Assembly (NCBI GenBank): GCA_003194525.1
Contig: NBIV01000112.1
Location: forward strand, 62,001 to 126,000
From: Gracilariopsis chorda
Taxonomy: Eukaryota > Rhodophyta > Florideophyceae > Gracilariales > Gracilariaceae
Reading direction: 5' to 3'
Length of the DNA: 64,000 bases
Within the stretch, counting starts at the first letter, position 1. The number at the start of each line of letters is the position of its first letter. A program made the translations under genes and the position numbers. Positions 43,523-54,389 of this stretch are shown here, one piece after another. The notes under the pieces are model-generated. The model had not been told where the DNA came from. It worked only from the letters and a program-made list of their open reading frames with translations, and searched no databases.

Positions 43523-44119
43523 GCTGTCATTGTCTGCAAAACCATACTCCTATCCATTCTCTTCTCCGTATTACAGACAAACGTCTTAATAAGTAAGTAC
43601 TTCTGCTTTTGCTTAACAAGGTTTCTTTACCTTTTCTTCTCCGTGGCAGTCGTGTCAGGTATACTACTAGCCTTCGGGCGGTTCAGGTGGAAGCGGGATG
43701 GTGCCGGGAGAGGTGGAGAAGGCATCATCTTCTTGCCGCAAGCGCCGGGTTAGGGCTTTGCCAAATGTCTTCTGTAGGTTGTGGGTGGGTGGATTGTCGA
43801 GCGCGCCGTCCGCGGTGAGTAGAAAATCGACACTACGCTCCAGCAAGACAGCCTGGATGTCCCGCATGGCCTGCTGCGCGGCGCATTCTCTGTCCGAGGA
43901 TAAAGGGTGGAACGACTCCATGGAGGCTTGAGGGCGTTCTGCAGCGGAAAAGTCGCGTGCGACCGAGGCACAGAAGTGCAGTGCAGTGGAGAGCGCTGGC
44001 AGTAGAAGCGATGAAAGGGCGCTGGGGGTGGAAATTGCTGGAGATGCCACACGGCGGAGCGCGCCAAAGGCAGAGGTGGTTGCTGTTGACGGCGATTCTG
44101 GTGCTGGGGGCCAGAGGTG

Positions 44120-44253
44120 GCGCAGCGAGGGCGCTTGGGGCAGAAAGTCTTGCCATTGATGGTGAGCGTGGTGCTGGCGTTTGGGCGCAGCGCGCTGGGG
44201 GCGGCGGGGGCAGAGACTGGTGCTGTTGATGGTGAATGTGGTGCTAACGCTTG
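44120..44253. repeat. two-copy tandem repeat, about 65 bp
   Basis: GCGCAGCG...GATGGTGAGCGTGGTGCT at 44120 recurs from 44185 with changes. It lies inside LTR copy B and may reflect replication slippage. Confidence 0.55.
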
Positions 44254-44381
44254 AGTAAGGCGCGGTGGAGGACCGTGGGTGGAAGCGGAGAGATGGGGGT
44301 GGTCCTTAACATGAGATCCAATGTCATGAGATCCAATGTCATGGGGACTTCACCCCCTCCCCGCCTTTTTCACTAAGGGCA

Positions 44382-44972
44382 ACTCCCTGACAATTTGAAA
44401 CCTAAAAGAGAAAAGCAAAGTTTTTGAATTTCAGTAGTCAGGGTTTATACGTAAAACTGTTCATCATACTCTACTATGATACATACTGTATTGTAATACT
44501 GTTGTGAATATTGTCAGTTCGGAGAACTAAACGGGTCAACAAGCCGAAGGTTTTCATAAAGCATAAACAACCCCAAATTTGCATGTCTACAAAACAGTAA
44601 GATGAACCACTTCAATACTATCTGCGGGGCATCCTCGGAGTACCTAAAATGCGACACTGCGCCGGCCTATTAGGGAGCCATCGACAGATAATGCATTGCC
44701 GTTAATTACCGTTCGGAGGGTCGTCAAAGCTGTCGTAGCCCATCTGGATCACGATGCTAAATCGCTTTGCGCTAAATACCGTTGTGGTGAGGGACCAGTG
44801 GAAGGTACTACCGAGTCCCGCTCAGGGCATATGCATTTCCCGCCCGTCGAGGTGTGCTGACATTCTGAAAAGGCTCTAGAACTGTATGAAGTCACGCCAG
44901 ATGAGGAGACCAAATGGAGATACGATTGGGCCTATTAGGGGAATTTAGCCGTCGAATAGATAATTAGCATTC

Positions 44973-44974
<2 letters not shown>
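44382..44974. other. no gene recognised
   Basis: About 590 bases between LTR copy B and the CA microsatellite, with only short open frames and no recognised motif. Confidence 0.4.
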
Positions 44975-45043
<69 letters not shown>

Positions 45044-45078
45044 ACACACCCACACACCCACACACAAACACACATACA
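44975..45078. repeat. CA microsatellite
   Basis: About 33 uninterrupted CA units are followed by an imperfect tail with CCCACA and CAAACA variants. Confidence 0.95.
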
Positions 45079-45316
45079 CCGCTTCGGAAGACCCCACTTG
45101 CACTAGGACGCATGGTCATCCTATCACTTCACAAGGCCAGCATGAATTTGCTCTAGGGGTACAGTGCATGAAACACCGTTAAGCACACCCAGACACAAGC
45201 TTCTATTGCAGGGATCGGCATGCTTTTGCGGTATACCGATGTGGTGCACGCTGCACTTTGGCTAGTTAATCACATCCGTAGACTACTTTTGTCATAGATA
45301 AGAACTACAGCTGTGC

Positions 45317-46575
45317 TATCAATAAAACACCTTGCGAAACTTCTTTAAACCCACGAAATACTATATGACACATGTCACAAAAATGGCGGAACTTTCTGCC
45401 AATTCAAACTTCTTGCGTAACACTACTTAGTATTAGTGACAGCAAACACTGAGTTGCTTGTCTATCCCAACAAAAGACCCTAAATATGGCGAGAGGAAAG
45501 TACTTGTCTCAATTTGAGAAAGGACAGATATCCGCACTCGGCCATGAAGGACTCTCTTTACGCCAAATTGCAGAGCACGTACAATGCTCCGTCGGGGCTG
45601 TACGAAGCTTCTTAAGTTCAAAAAAGAAGCCACATCAGCCTACCATTGCCAAGAAGTTTTGAAAACTGTCCCCACAGCAACACCGAGCTTTGCTATGGAA
45701 GGCACGCAAGGGCAACTCAAGTGCATCAGATTTGAAAAGAGACCTCAATCTGAGTGTATCTGTTCGCCGAGTGCAACAGCTACTAAAAGAAGACGAAACC
45801 CTGAAATATTCCAAAATGATGCAGGGCTCAAAAATGACCGAAGATCATAAGGTAGCACTGCTACAATAAGCACGACGCAACATATCTAAAGGGGATTTTT
45901 TTGGAATAAAGTTGTGTTCTCAGATGAAAAGAAGTTTAACCTTGACGGTCCAGATGGTCCTTCATATTCCTGGCATGATTTGAGAACAGAACCGTGACGT
46001 CTATATTCCCGTGTTGAAGGTGGTAACTCGGTCATGGTTTGGGGTGCGATATAATTGTATGGAGTCAGTGACTTATTATTTTTATCGGGCACTCAAGATT
46101 CTAAGAAGTATTGCGACATGCTAGAGCTTGGACTACTACCTTGGACTGCAGAAATATTTGGGCCTATGTAAACCTGGGTGTTTCAATAGGACGGTGCATC
46201 TATTCATCGTTTTGCTTTTACAAGGAACTGGCTACTTCAACATCAGGTTCAGCTTTTATCCTGGCCTGCTAAGTACCCAGACCTTAATATAATTGAGAAT
46301 GTCTGGGGGTTAATGGCTAGGAAGGTTTACACAAATGGTAAGCAGTTCGACAATGTCGAGGATCTTATGAACTCTATTTTAAATGTATGGCGCAGTCTCA
46401 CTGCAGACTACATCCAGAAACTGTATCGATCTATTCCTAGACGCTTGTTAGCTGTGATGGACAAACGTGGTGGTGCTACAAAGTACTAGAGCAATAAAGG
46501 CGTGCACTTTTATTACATGTGTCATAACTTATTTCGCGTGCTTAAACCTATTTCGCTGTATGATTTTAGTTTGTA
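45317..46575 (+). mobile_element. Tc1/mariner element relic with long terminal inverted repeats
   Basis: The left end (from TA at 45317) and the right end (to TA at 46575, reverse complement) match imperfectly for about 70 bp. The best block is CGAAATA followed shortly by TATGACACATGT, at 45354-45375 and 46519-46543. Length (1.26 kb) and TA edges fit Tc1/mariner. The internal transposase is broken. Confidence 0.72.
45486..46488 (+). pseudogene. Tc1/mariner transposase relic
   Basis: The ATG at 45486 starts MARGKYLSQFEKGQISAL and a helix-turn-helix (LSLRQIAEHVQCSVGAV). Later frames give [14 protein letters not shown] (catalytic Asp strand), a QQDGASIHR-like site near 46190 and WPAKYPDLNIIENVW, carrying the third acidic residue, ending RRLLAVMDKRGG and a TAG at 46486. 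Several frameshifts and stops are present. Confidence 0.75.
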
Positions 46576-47338
46576 CTCCGTATGAAACGGAACTGCGTCA
46601 AACACATACCACTGTCGTGTTGGGCAACCGTTTCGCCCTTATGCAAGCATGACTAGTGTCATGCTTGCACCTTTGAAACGCCTTTATGGGCAGTCGGGTG
46701 GGTGTGCTTAAAAGAGTTTCGCGCACTGTATGCCACCAAGCTGCTACCCTTGTGCACTGCACAATGTGCAGCCTTCTGCGGAGGCAAACTCGGACATCCC
46801 TGGATACGTGTTCTGGAAGAGCCATGGACGTAACACTGATCTCCGTAACAGCATACCGATGTCTTACAGAGGTAAAGGGTTAGCGGTCCGCTATACCGCT
46901 AACCCTCTGCCAGCATCTCAAATCGAAAAGGCACACATTGAGACATGTCCTATCTCCCTCTCAACAACGTTTCGCAAGAATGGGGAATACAGCGAACCTT
47001 TGTCGATCAATAATGTCTGAGTCGTTAAGACCGCAACTCGGGTCGCCCAGGATACCAGTACCTGTTCTGCCAACCCGTTCCACTCCAACAGCAATCCCAA
47101 TCACCCTCACGCTCGACCCATCTCAACCAATTTGCTAGTCATTTTTCATGGTCGGTATATTTTCATGTTAGCTACATCATCGCCATACTACTCCTTCATA
47201 GCATCACGCCAACACATCGCTATCCTTCCGTCTCACTTGCCCGCCCAAGGTGTACTGCCGATTCGGCACGAACAATTTTGTTGCCAACTCAGAACGCGTA
47301 CCCCTCATCACAAATAGCTTGAGCTTGCTATCGAAGTT
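46576..47338. other. region upstream of the alkaline phosphatase gene
   Basis: No gene is recognised. It holds the hairpin at 46876-46906 and, presumably, the promoter of the phosphatase gene; no clear TATA box is seen near 47300. Confidence 0.4.
46876..46906. repeat. 11-bp perfect inverted repeat upstream of the phosphatase gene
   Basis: AGGGTTAGCGG (46876-46886) pairs exactly with CCGCTAACCCT (46896-46906), with a 9-base loop. Related words occur 390 bp downstream of the same gene. Confidence 0.75.
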
Positions 47339-49585
47339 ATGAAGAACATCTCCACCATTTTCTTGGCTCTTATTGCCGTCTCCGCCTTAGCCCTGCAGAA
47401 GCCCGAGCGTCATTTTGGCTGTCCTGCTGGCAAGAATGTTTGCATCTATCCTATTGATGACGCTAACTTGCAGTGCGAAACTATCTTCGATTTCCAGGTG
47501 GCTCTGCACATCCCACTAGGGGGTATGATCCAACCGCAATTCCGCCATGAAATCGATATCAAGTTGACACTTCCTTCAGGAGATATTCTCACCCCAGAAT
47601 CTCTCTTCGGCAAGGAACCAGAACTTCGAAACTGGACGTTTCTGGTCCAGGAAGATTTAGCTGACCGAAACCCGAAGAGGTTCAAGTCTTACGCCACAAC
47701 ATACCGGAACGTTGTGATCCACAGAAAGTACGGCAGTGGTCTAGTAGAGGTTACCGTCCATGCCCGCGGCGTCACTACGAAAGTTACCTACATTCTGCAT
47801 AAGCCTACAAAGAGACGAGCCAAGAATGTCGTTCTTTTCATTGGGGACGGTATGGCTCTGCCAATGATGGCTGCTGCTCGTCTAGTATCTCGGGGTATGT
47901 ACAATGGTAAGTATAACGATACCTTGAACATAGAAAAGTTCCCGTACTTGGCTCTTCAGAACCCAGCTGGCGTTGACTCTATCATCACAGATTCGGCAAA
48001 CTCTGCTACCTCCTTCAACACTGGTCAGAAATCCTCTTTTGGAGCCCTTGGTGTCTATGGCGACTCAGGTGACGATAATTTCGCTCACCCTAAGCAGGAG
48101 ACCATCGCTGAGCACATCAAACGTAGGTTTGGTATGTCCGTCGGTGTTGTAACTACCTCTGAAATTCAAGACGCTACTCCAGGTGCTGTTTGGGCTCACG
48201 TTCGTCGCCGTGAAGAGAAGGCAGCAATTACCGCCCAGGCTATCAACGGTTGCCAGGACTGCGTTTTGGCTGTACAACCGGATGTTATCATGGGCGGCGG
48301 TGGCAAGTATTTCAAACCCATGGACTCTATAGATGGTTCTGACATGTATGCAAATTTCTCCGCCAAAGGCTACACTGTCACTCACACTCGTGCTGAGATG
48401 ATGGCTGCCGCTAATGACGAAAGAACCGAGAAGCTTCTCACCATTTCTCATAATGAGGATATGGAAGTCTGGCTCGACAGAAATATCTACACTGACAACA
48501 TGAACGACTCCTCTAAGTCACCCACAGTTAATGGTCCCCCACCAACCGATCAACCGAACCTTGATGAAATGGTTATGGCGGCTATTAAGGTCCTCTCTAA
48601 GAACGAGAATGGTTTCTATCTCATGGCTGAGGCGGCCTCCATAGACACTTCGGCACATAACCTTGATATTCCACGCACATTGTCTGATCTGATCGAATTG
48701 GATAACACTGTCGGTAAGGTCAAAAAGTGGGCTAAGGAACACGGTGATGATACTCTTATCATGGTTACTGCTGACCACGGCCACGGCTTCGATGTCTTCG
48801 GAACTGTTGACACGAATATCTGGGACCTAGCTGTATTTGCTAATGAGGAGGGACCAGTGTCTGATGTTGATAACTACTGCTCTGCCGTCACAGATAATAT
48901 TGGTAGAGTATTCAACGTCTCTGTGGAACCAACCACTGGAATGCCGCTCCGCGAGTCCAATATCGCTCGCCGTCTTGCAATCGGCAGCTACGCGTTCGCA
49001 GGGTATCCCGACTATATGGACAGTAATGGTGATGGTTTCCCGGATACCTGGGACGTGCGCACTACTCTCGCTGCTGGAATGAACAACTTTCCTGATCACA
49101 CCGAAGATTACAAGGTATCGCCCTCCATGAAGAGACCTGCAGCTCCGGCGTCTCTCAGATTTCTCAGTAACGCGTTAGGTGTCCCGGACGTCCTAGGATT
49201 TGTCAACAACCCGTCAGATGACCCGAATGGTATTTTCCTGTCTGGTAATATAGCATCATACCTCCCCACTGGTGTACATACAACGCAGGATGTCGGTCTC
49301 TTTGCATACGGTCCGGGTGCTGAGAAAGTTGGGGGCATCATGGATAATACCGAGGTTTTCCATATCATTGCCTCTGCTCTTGGATTCGGTACTGACGGTG
49401 ATGTTGACGCCGATAATCATCTATTCAATGATGTCATCAGGTGCAAGCACGATGGTGACTCTTGCCATTGTGGTGAAGCCGGAGAAGGGTACGTTTGTGC
49501 TTGCGCAAGAAACGGCCCACCCGCTTTTGTGTTGCCAACTACTAAGCTATGCTCTTTGAAAGGTAGCAAGATTATGCCGATGTAA
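47339..49585 (+). CDS. secreted PhoA-type alkaline phosphatase
   Basis: This 748-residue protein has a signal peptide (MKNISTIFLALIAVSALAL, cleavage after about residue 19), so it is probably secreted or periplasmic/cell-wall bound and hydrolyses phosphate esters. Residues about 150-560 are the PF00245-type core: VVLFIGDGM with metal Asp170; IITDSANSATSFNTG with catalytic Ser219; a later EAASIDTSAHNLD and TADHGHGFDVFG supplying zinc ligands. About 140 residues precede the core (a beta-rich N-terminal domain), and the C-terminus is Cys-rich (CKHDGDSCHCG, then CACARNG), probably disulphide bonded. There is no intron. It is flanked by related hairpin repeats. Phosphate-starvation control is expected for such genes but is not visible in sequence. 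Confidence 0.88.
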   Translation: MKNISTIFLALIAVSALALQKPERHFGCPAGKNVCIYPIDDANLQCETIFDFQVALHIPLGGMIQPQFRHEIDIKLTLPSGDILTPESLFGKEPELRNWTFLVQEDLADRNPKRFKSYATTYRNVVIHRKYGSGLVEVTVHARGVTTKVTYILHKPTKRRAKNVVLFIGDGMALPMMAAARLVSRGMYNGKYNDTLNIEKFPYLALQNPAGVDSIITDSANSATSFNTGQKSSFGALGVYGDSGDDNFAHPKQETIAEHIKRRFGMSVGVVTTSEIQDATPGAVWAHVRRREEKAAITAQAINGCQDCVLAVQPDVIMGGGGKYFKPMDSIDGSDMYANFSAKGYTVTHTRAEMMAAANDERTEKLLTISHNEDMEVWLDRNIYTDNMNDSSKSPTVNGPPPTDQPNLDEMVMAAIKVLSKNENGFYLMAEAASIDTSAHNLDIPRTLSDLIELDNTVGKVKKWAKEHGDDTLIMVTADHGHGFDVFGTVDTNIWDLAVFANEEGPVSDVDNYCSAVTDNIGRVFNVSVEPTTGMPLRESNIARRLAIGSYAFAGYPDYMDSNGDGFPDTWDVRTTLAAGMNNFPDHTEDYKVSPSMKRPAAPASLRFLSNALGVPDVLGFVNNPSDDPNGIFLSGNIASYLPTGVHTTQDVGLFAYGPGAEKVGGIMDNTEVFHIIASALGFGTDGDVDADNHLFNDVIRCKHDGDSCHCGEAGEGYVCACARNGPPAFVLPTTKLCSLKGSKIMPM

Positions 49586-49870
49586 TTTGTCGCAGTTTAG
49601 TCCCTAGCGAAGACTGCAGACTGATCAGGCACTGGAACAGTTCGATTGCAAGCGATCGCACTTCGGTTATGCATAGTATGTTTGGGATACTCAAGTTGTT
49701 ATATGTGAACTATACTCTCTCCAGAGAAGAGTGTCAGTATATCAACCAAACACTTCCGGTGTCATAAAAGGATTATTGTATATACCCTCACATCCCTGTG
49801 CTACTATTAGCCTTGCATTGTCTTTTGCTTGCAGCCGGTGACTGCTACCTCCCACTCGCAGCAGTCAATT

Positions 49871-49902
49871 GGGGGGGGAGGGGGGGGGGGGGGGGGGGGG
49901 GG
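49871..49902 (+). repeat. poly-G tract
   Basis: A 32-base run of G interrupted by one A at 49879. It could form G-quadruplex structure and is error-prone in sequencing. Confidence 0.95.
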
Positions 49903-49970
49903 AACACCTGACAGCATTAACGACACCCCACTATCCCTATCCTTACACGGTGGCTGTTTAGCCGGACTAA

Positions 49971-50026
49971 AAGGGTTAGCGATTACCGCTAGCGGTCCGC
50001 TACCCTTAACAGCCGCTGTTAAGGGT
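49971..50026. repeat. hairpin repeat downstream of the phosphatase gene
   Basis: It contains AAGGGTTAGCG and AGCGGTCCGCTA, words shared with 46876-46906, then a palindrome with 12-bp arms (ACCCTTAACAGC, one C, GCTGTTAAGGGT; 50002-50026). Confidence 0.7.
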
Positions 50027-50472
50027 TGTCCGGTATTGCAATCGCTGCAATCGATTTTTGGCATGTGTTTGTTAGCAATTGCAATTGCAATCAGTCCATA
50101 ATTCTGTAATCGTATTGCGATCGACTGTTAAAGTGTAATCGCTTTATCAGAATAAAACCTCTCTCTCTCTATCTTTCTCTCCGTCTTCTCTCTTAACCGA
50201 CTGGAATGCCTCCTGCACAGTTGAAAAGCATTCCAGAGACGAGCAGTTATCAGAAATGTAACTAACCAGATAGGATGCAGGGGTCATATTCGTCGGTTGC
50301 CGGCGAGATCGTGTTGTCATGATGGCGTTAAAACGGTCAGCTCCATTGGGAGAAATGTTGGCGAAGCCATCTCGTAATTTAGTATAGCTTCTCCGACATT
50401 TCTACAACATTACTGTTATCAATTTTCTGTTCCACAAAGCTTTGCAAGTGCTCTACCAAACTCGGAGACAAG
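50027..50472. other. no gene recognised
   Basis: A stretch of ATTGCAAT-type words (50036-50130), a CT-rich run (50159-50195) and unremarkable sequence up to the end of the PDXDC1-like gene. Confidence 0.4.
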
Positions 50473-53400
50473 CTAATACGGATTGCGAGGCACAGGTGTG
50501 CGTCTCATTATTCGTTTCTTTGTTGTCCTGACAGAGTTTTCAGTGTCGTCGTCCGAGTCACGTGTTAGTGGATGGGAATACCTGAAGAATGAAAACCAGG
50601 AATTCCTATTTGGTTTCGGCGTTTCGGAATACTCGGAGTCCCGAACTTCCGAGCCCCTCTCCCTGCCTGTCATTGCCCTATTCGATGAGTATGAAGACCG
50701 ACTCGAGATAGTCGAAGCACTTCTGTCTGTCTGACTATCGTATTCACCATCGGAGTCGCCAGACATGACGCTCCTACTGGAGAGCTGGGATGTTTCTTCT
50801 CCGCCCAGGCTGGAGCGATCATCGGAAATGCTTGACGATTCATTCGATGTATCTGATGTGGATATCGAAATGGGCTCGCGGTTCCACAGTCCCCATGGGT
50901 TGATTCTCAAACTGTGAGTCTGGTTATTATGGCTCTTACAGCTTCGATGATTCGAGTTTCCTCGGGCCTCAGTAAGATGGTATTCGTTTGAAGGGTGACC
51001 CATACTCTCGTTTGATGTTGCACTTTCGCTTTCAGTCGTTGAACATGAAGACGGCCTTAGATTAACCCGCTCTGGAGGTGGATTCTGTGCAGAGTCTTTC
51101 TTGTGCGGATAAACGTGTCTTACACTGGGCACATTTGTTTGCATGTCGTCTTTTTCCCGCTCAAAACGGAAGTATGATGGCCATCTCCACCTGGAAGAGA
51201 ATAGTGCGGGGAGCCATGTCGTGTTCCTCGAAACGTGAAGTGACGATTCTTTCTTTGAATCAGAGTTCCTACTGGAGCTCTGATTGCAAGGGTCGATATT
51301 GTCTTCACTATCGTTGCTCTCGCTGCTTGTGGTGCCCTCGTCATCGTCATCGTCATCAGTTTCGTCATCACCGCTATATCCGTCATCTTCGGACTCATCG
51401 GATGTTTCTGTGCTTGCATAACTGGAACCCGCTTCTTCATCTGATCTTTCTGAATCTTGGTACTCGGAGCTTTCATCAGTAAAACTTCTATCGCTCTCGT
51501 TGCTGTACTCACTATTGGTGCGTAAGGAATCATTGTCAGAGTCCTTGTGTTCGGGGAGTAGTATTCCCAACAGGCTTGTTCGGTTTTCGGTACTCCTCGG
51601 CATCTGAAGGGCGGTATCGAACTTGCTTTGTTGTTCACCGTTTGTGCTAAGAGTATTGTCATCCGGGAGGACTTCTTTGGAGTTTTCTTCTACTTGTGAA
51701 GCATTCTGTTCTTGTCCATTAGCCTTATAGGGCCGACGACCAAGCCATGAACTATGGGACACATAGGGCTGTTGCCGATCATGAGCGCAGGATGTATTAC
51801 CTTCCTCAGAAGTATCCAGTGCACTCAGATAACGATTGCTTGATACTGAAAAGTCTCCATCGTCATCAGAATCCTTGCCTTCTGCTGCTGAATTCGAGGA
51901 ATACTTAGAAGGGCTTTGTACAGCATTGGCGGTCACATATACCAAGGATTCGGGTTCAGTATATGTTTTCCCTTCAGTGGACAGCTCGATTTCTGTAGCA
52001 TTGTCGTCATCTAGTCCATTGTTTAGTTTCGCACTGACAAAGGCTGAGCACGCTTTTCTTCGCCATTTCTCTAAGACAACCTGAAGCGCGACCACTACAA
52101 TTTCTGCCGCCGTACACGCTTGACGATATGCCATGTTTGCGGGGAAATTCTGCTTTGGTTCGACAGAAATAAACGGAACCTTCACGTTACTATCATCAAA
52201 ATGAATGAAAAACGTAAACGGTAATTCAATGAATCTCTCTGGGGATGAGGTGTCGCTGCTTCGAGAATTCTTAATGGGCAACCAAGGCATGAAGTGCTTG
52301 AAGGAGGATTCATCGTTTTGAACTTGCGATGTTTCGGTCAATTTCGGAGTTGAATAGTCCAGTTCTTCCGCAGAACATGTCTGCAGTAGCTCCTTGAGTG
52401 AAGGATTCTCGACCAATAGGTTCGCGAAGGAATCGCTCAATACAGATACCAACATTTCAGTTAGGATAGTGACGGTATGTTTCCCAGACGATGACTGAAC
52501 CCAAGCATGCTGCCACTCACTGGGAACGACTCGAAATGCGCCGTACCATAAGAGAGCATCCTCTACTGCTTCATCGTGAGTCACGAGCTCGATATCGGCA
52601 CATGTCGCAAGCCTTTCCACGAAAACGATTGCACCAAGCTGGCAGAGATGGTAGAAGCCGGCTCTTGATTTTAATTCGTCCGTCAGCTTCTTAACATCAA
52701 TATCTTGTGGCATCCAAAACGTCCCCGAGTTTAAGAGACGCATTGGAGAAAACTGCAAGACGCAAACGTTGTTAACTATGCTCAGGAAAATCGGGATCTG
52801 TTTGGCGTTGGCAGTGACGTAGCTGTACAAGCTCTTGTTGATAGTCGAGAGGACTTCACTTTCTCTGACTTCAAAGTTAATCCGTTCGCTTCTGGAAAGC
52901 TCATAGGAGAGCCTTACTACACATCCGACGCCTTCGTAGGTCGACAGCAAACCCTCGCAGTCCCTTAAATGATACATGAATGCTTCGGAGATGTGCGTCG
53001 CGTGATCCACTTTCTCTCGAATTGTGGGAACGCCGATCTGGGAAATCATGGTCCACAGCCTCACAACCGGGGCAACCGAATTTTCTCGTCTCTGGTCTTG
53101 GCGGTGCATACTACGCATGCTAGGACCAATGCGTTGATGCTTCTCATGCGTTTGCTGAATAGAAAATGAGGAAGCAGGCCTTGTATGTATGGTAATATGC
53201 GCACAGTCATGAAATCCAAACCAAGACCCGGGACTGGTAAGCAATACATCTGCGTTTCGGAGACACTCATTGGGGTCAGATGGACGAGCTGCCTGAGCGA
53301 GAAACGCAAGCGCTGGACCTTCCACACATAACTTGATGTTCTGAGCCTCACAAATGCGGCGAATACTAGATAGATTCGCTGTGATAACAGAATCAAGAGA

Positions 53401-54389
53401 TGCATATAAGACTAGCAACACGGGAGTAGATATCAACTGACGTCCATCTGCTTCCAGCACAGCTTCCAGAGAGGCTTTAACTCTGTCGGAGTTTTCTCCA
53501 ACTATAGTAAGGACATCGGCATCATCAGCAACAGCACCCCTCCAGAGCGCCAGAAACTGCGCTTGAGCACCGTATACATTTTGCGCACTGGTCTTTTCGT
53601 GATCACCACGCACCTGGTAGGGTTCAAGAAAGGCAGCCTTCTCTGTGGCCAGAATGACAACAGGAAATCGATAATTCTGCTGGACATCCGATTTGTACAC
53701 GCGACGGAACGTTGATACAACATCGTTGACAATAGCTTTGCGGGCGTTTTGGGCATCTGACCATACCAACACGTCTGTCACATCTGTGTAGTTTGTCCAG
53801 GGAAATAAATGAAAGAAGGTTATTGTTCTGTCTCGAAATCTGGGGACAGCAAGTGACAAGTTCACGCAGGGTGCGACCAAAGCTTAGAACAGAAGAGCAA
53901 GCAAAAGTGGGAATTTTTAAACTTACAAGTTCGAGCATCTTCATCTTCACAACGTTCATCTTTAAGGAGATTGTAAACGGAATTAGCAATGGAGGCACTC
54001 AAATCAAACAGAAATTGTTGCCTTGCTTTTGGCGAAATTGAACTGTTCGTATTCGCAGTAACAGCGTCTGCACGAGCGACTTCAGCGAGCAGAGCTTTCC
54101 ATTCTAGGCGTTTGGCAACGCCGTCTTTGACGTGCATGCCGAGGGCAAAGTGAGGATGATCCGATGGCACGGGCGACAAGGACTTGGATTTCACGGTAGC
54201 GGCTTCCAAAAAGGATCGCAAATGTTGTACGATGGGCTGTTGTCGATTGGGTGATGAGGCTGGGATGAATCGACGTGCAGAACGGGGTTGAAGGGTTCTG
54301 GATGCAGTGGTGGAGGGAGGGGTTTGATGCAGTTCGGATGGTGGGTTCACGGGGGCGGCTGAAGTGGGAAGGAGAACTGAAGCTGCCAT
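50473..54389 (-). CDS. PDXDC1-like protein (decarboxylase-fold, PLP lysine not seen), two exons
   Basis: Exon 1 is 54389-53927 (ATG at 54389) and exon 2 is 53882-50473, giving about 1290 residues. The N-terminal two thirds resemble the group II decarboxylase-like fold of PDXDC1: ICEAQNIKLCVEGPALAFLA, then LRNADVLLTSPGSWFGF (about residues 365-377). In true decarboxylases the latter segment carries the PLP-binding lysine (HK-W); here it reads SPGSWF with no lysine, as is the case for PDXDC1 relatives, so catalytic activity is doubtful. From about residue 700 the protein is a long Ser/Asp/Glu-rich disordered tail with a run of Asp (DETDDDDDDEG) and a basic end (TTKKRIMRRTPVPRNPY). Exon 2 on its own opens with a TTG, which is codon 156 after splicing. 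The gene is divergent from the leucine-rich-repeat gene. Confidence 0.7.
53883..53926 (-). other. 44-bp intron of the PDXDC1-like gene
   Basis: Minus strand: donor ACTT|GTAAGT, a pyrimidine-rich body and acceptor TTCTAAG|CT. Splicing joins exon 1 phase 1 to exon 2 and restores one open frame. This is the only host intron I can support in the window. Confidence 0.75.

Larger units (their letters stand above)
41651..44381 (-). repeat. long LTR copy B
   Basis: This 2731-bp repeat starts TGCCCTTAGTGAAAAAG and ends ACATGACACTTACA on the minus strand. It is similar to copy A at the two ends, across the promoter and in the divergent ORF, but diverged, and with about 0.7 kb of extra sequence at 42205-42900. 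The sequence beyond 41651 is unrelated to E2, so it is a solo LTR or a truncated copy. No target duplication is visible. Confidence 0.65.

Noticed and set aside
44975..45078. CRISPR-like or satellite array
   Set aside because: It is a simple CA microsatellite; no spacer-repeat structure exists anywhere in the window.
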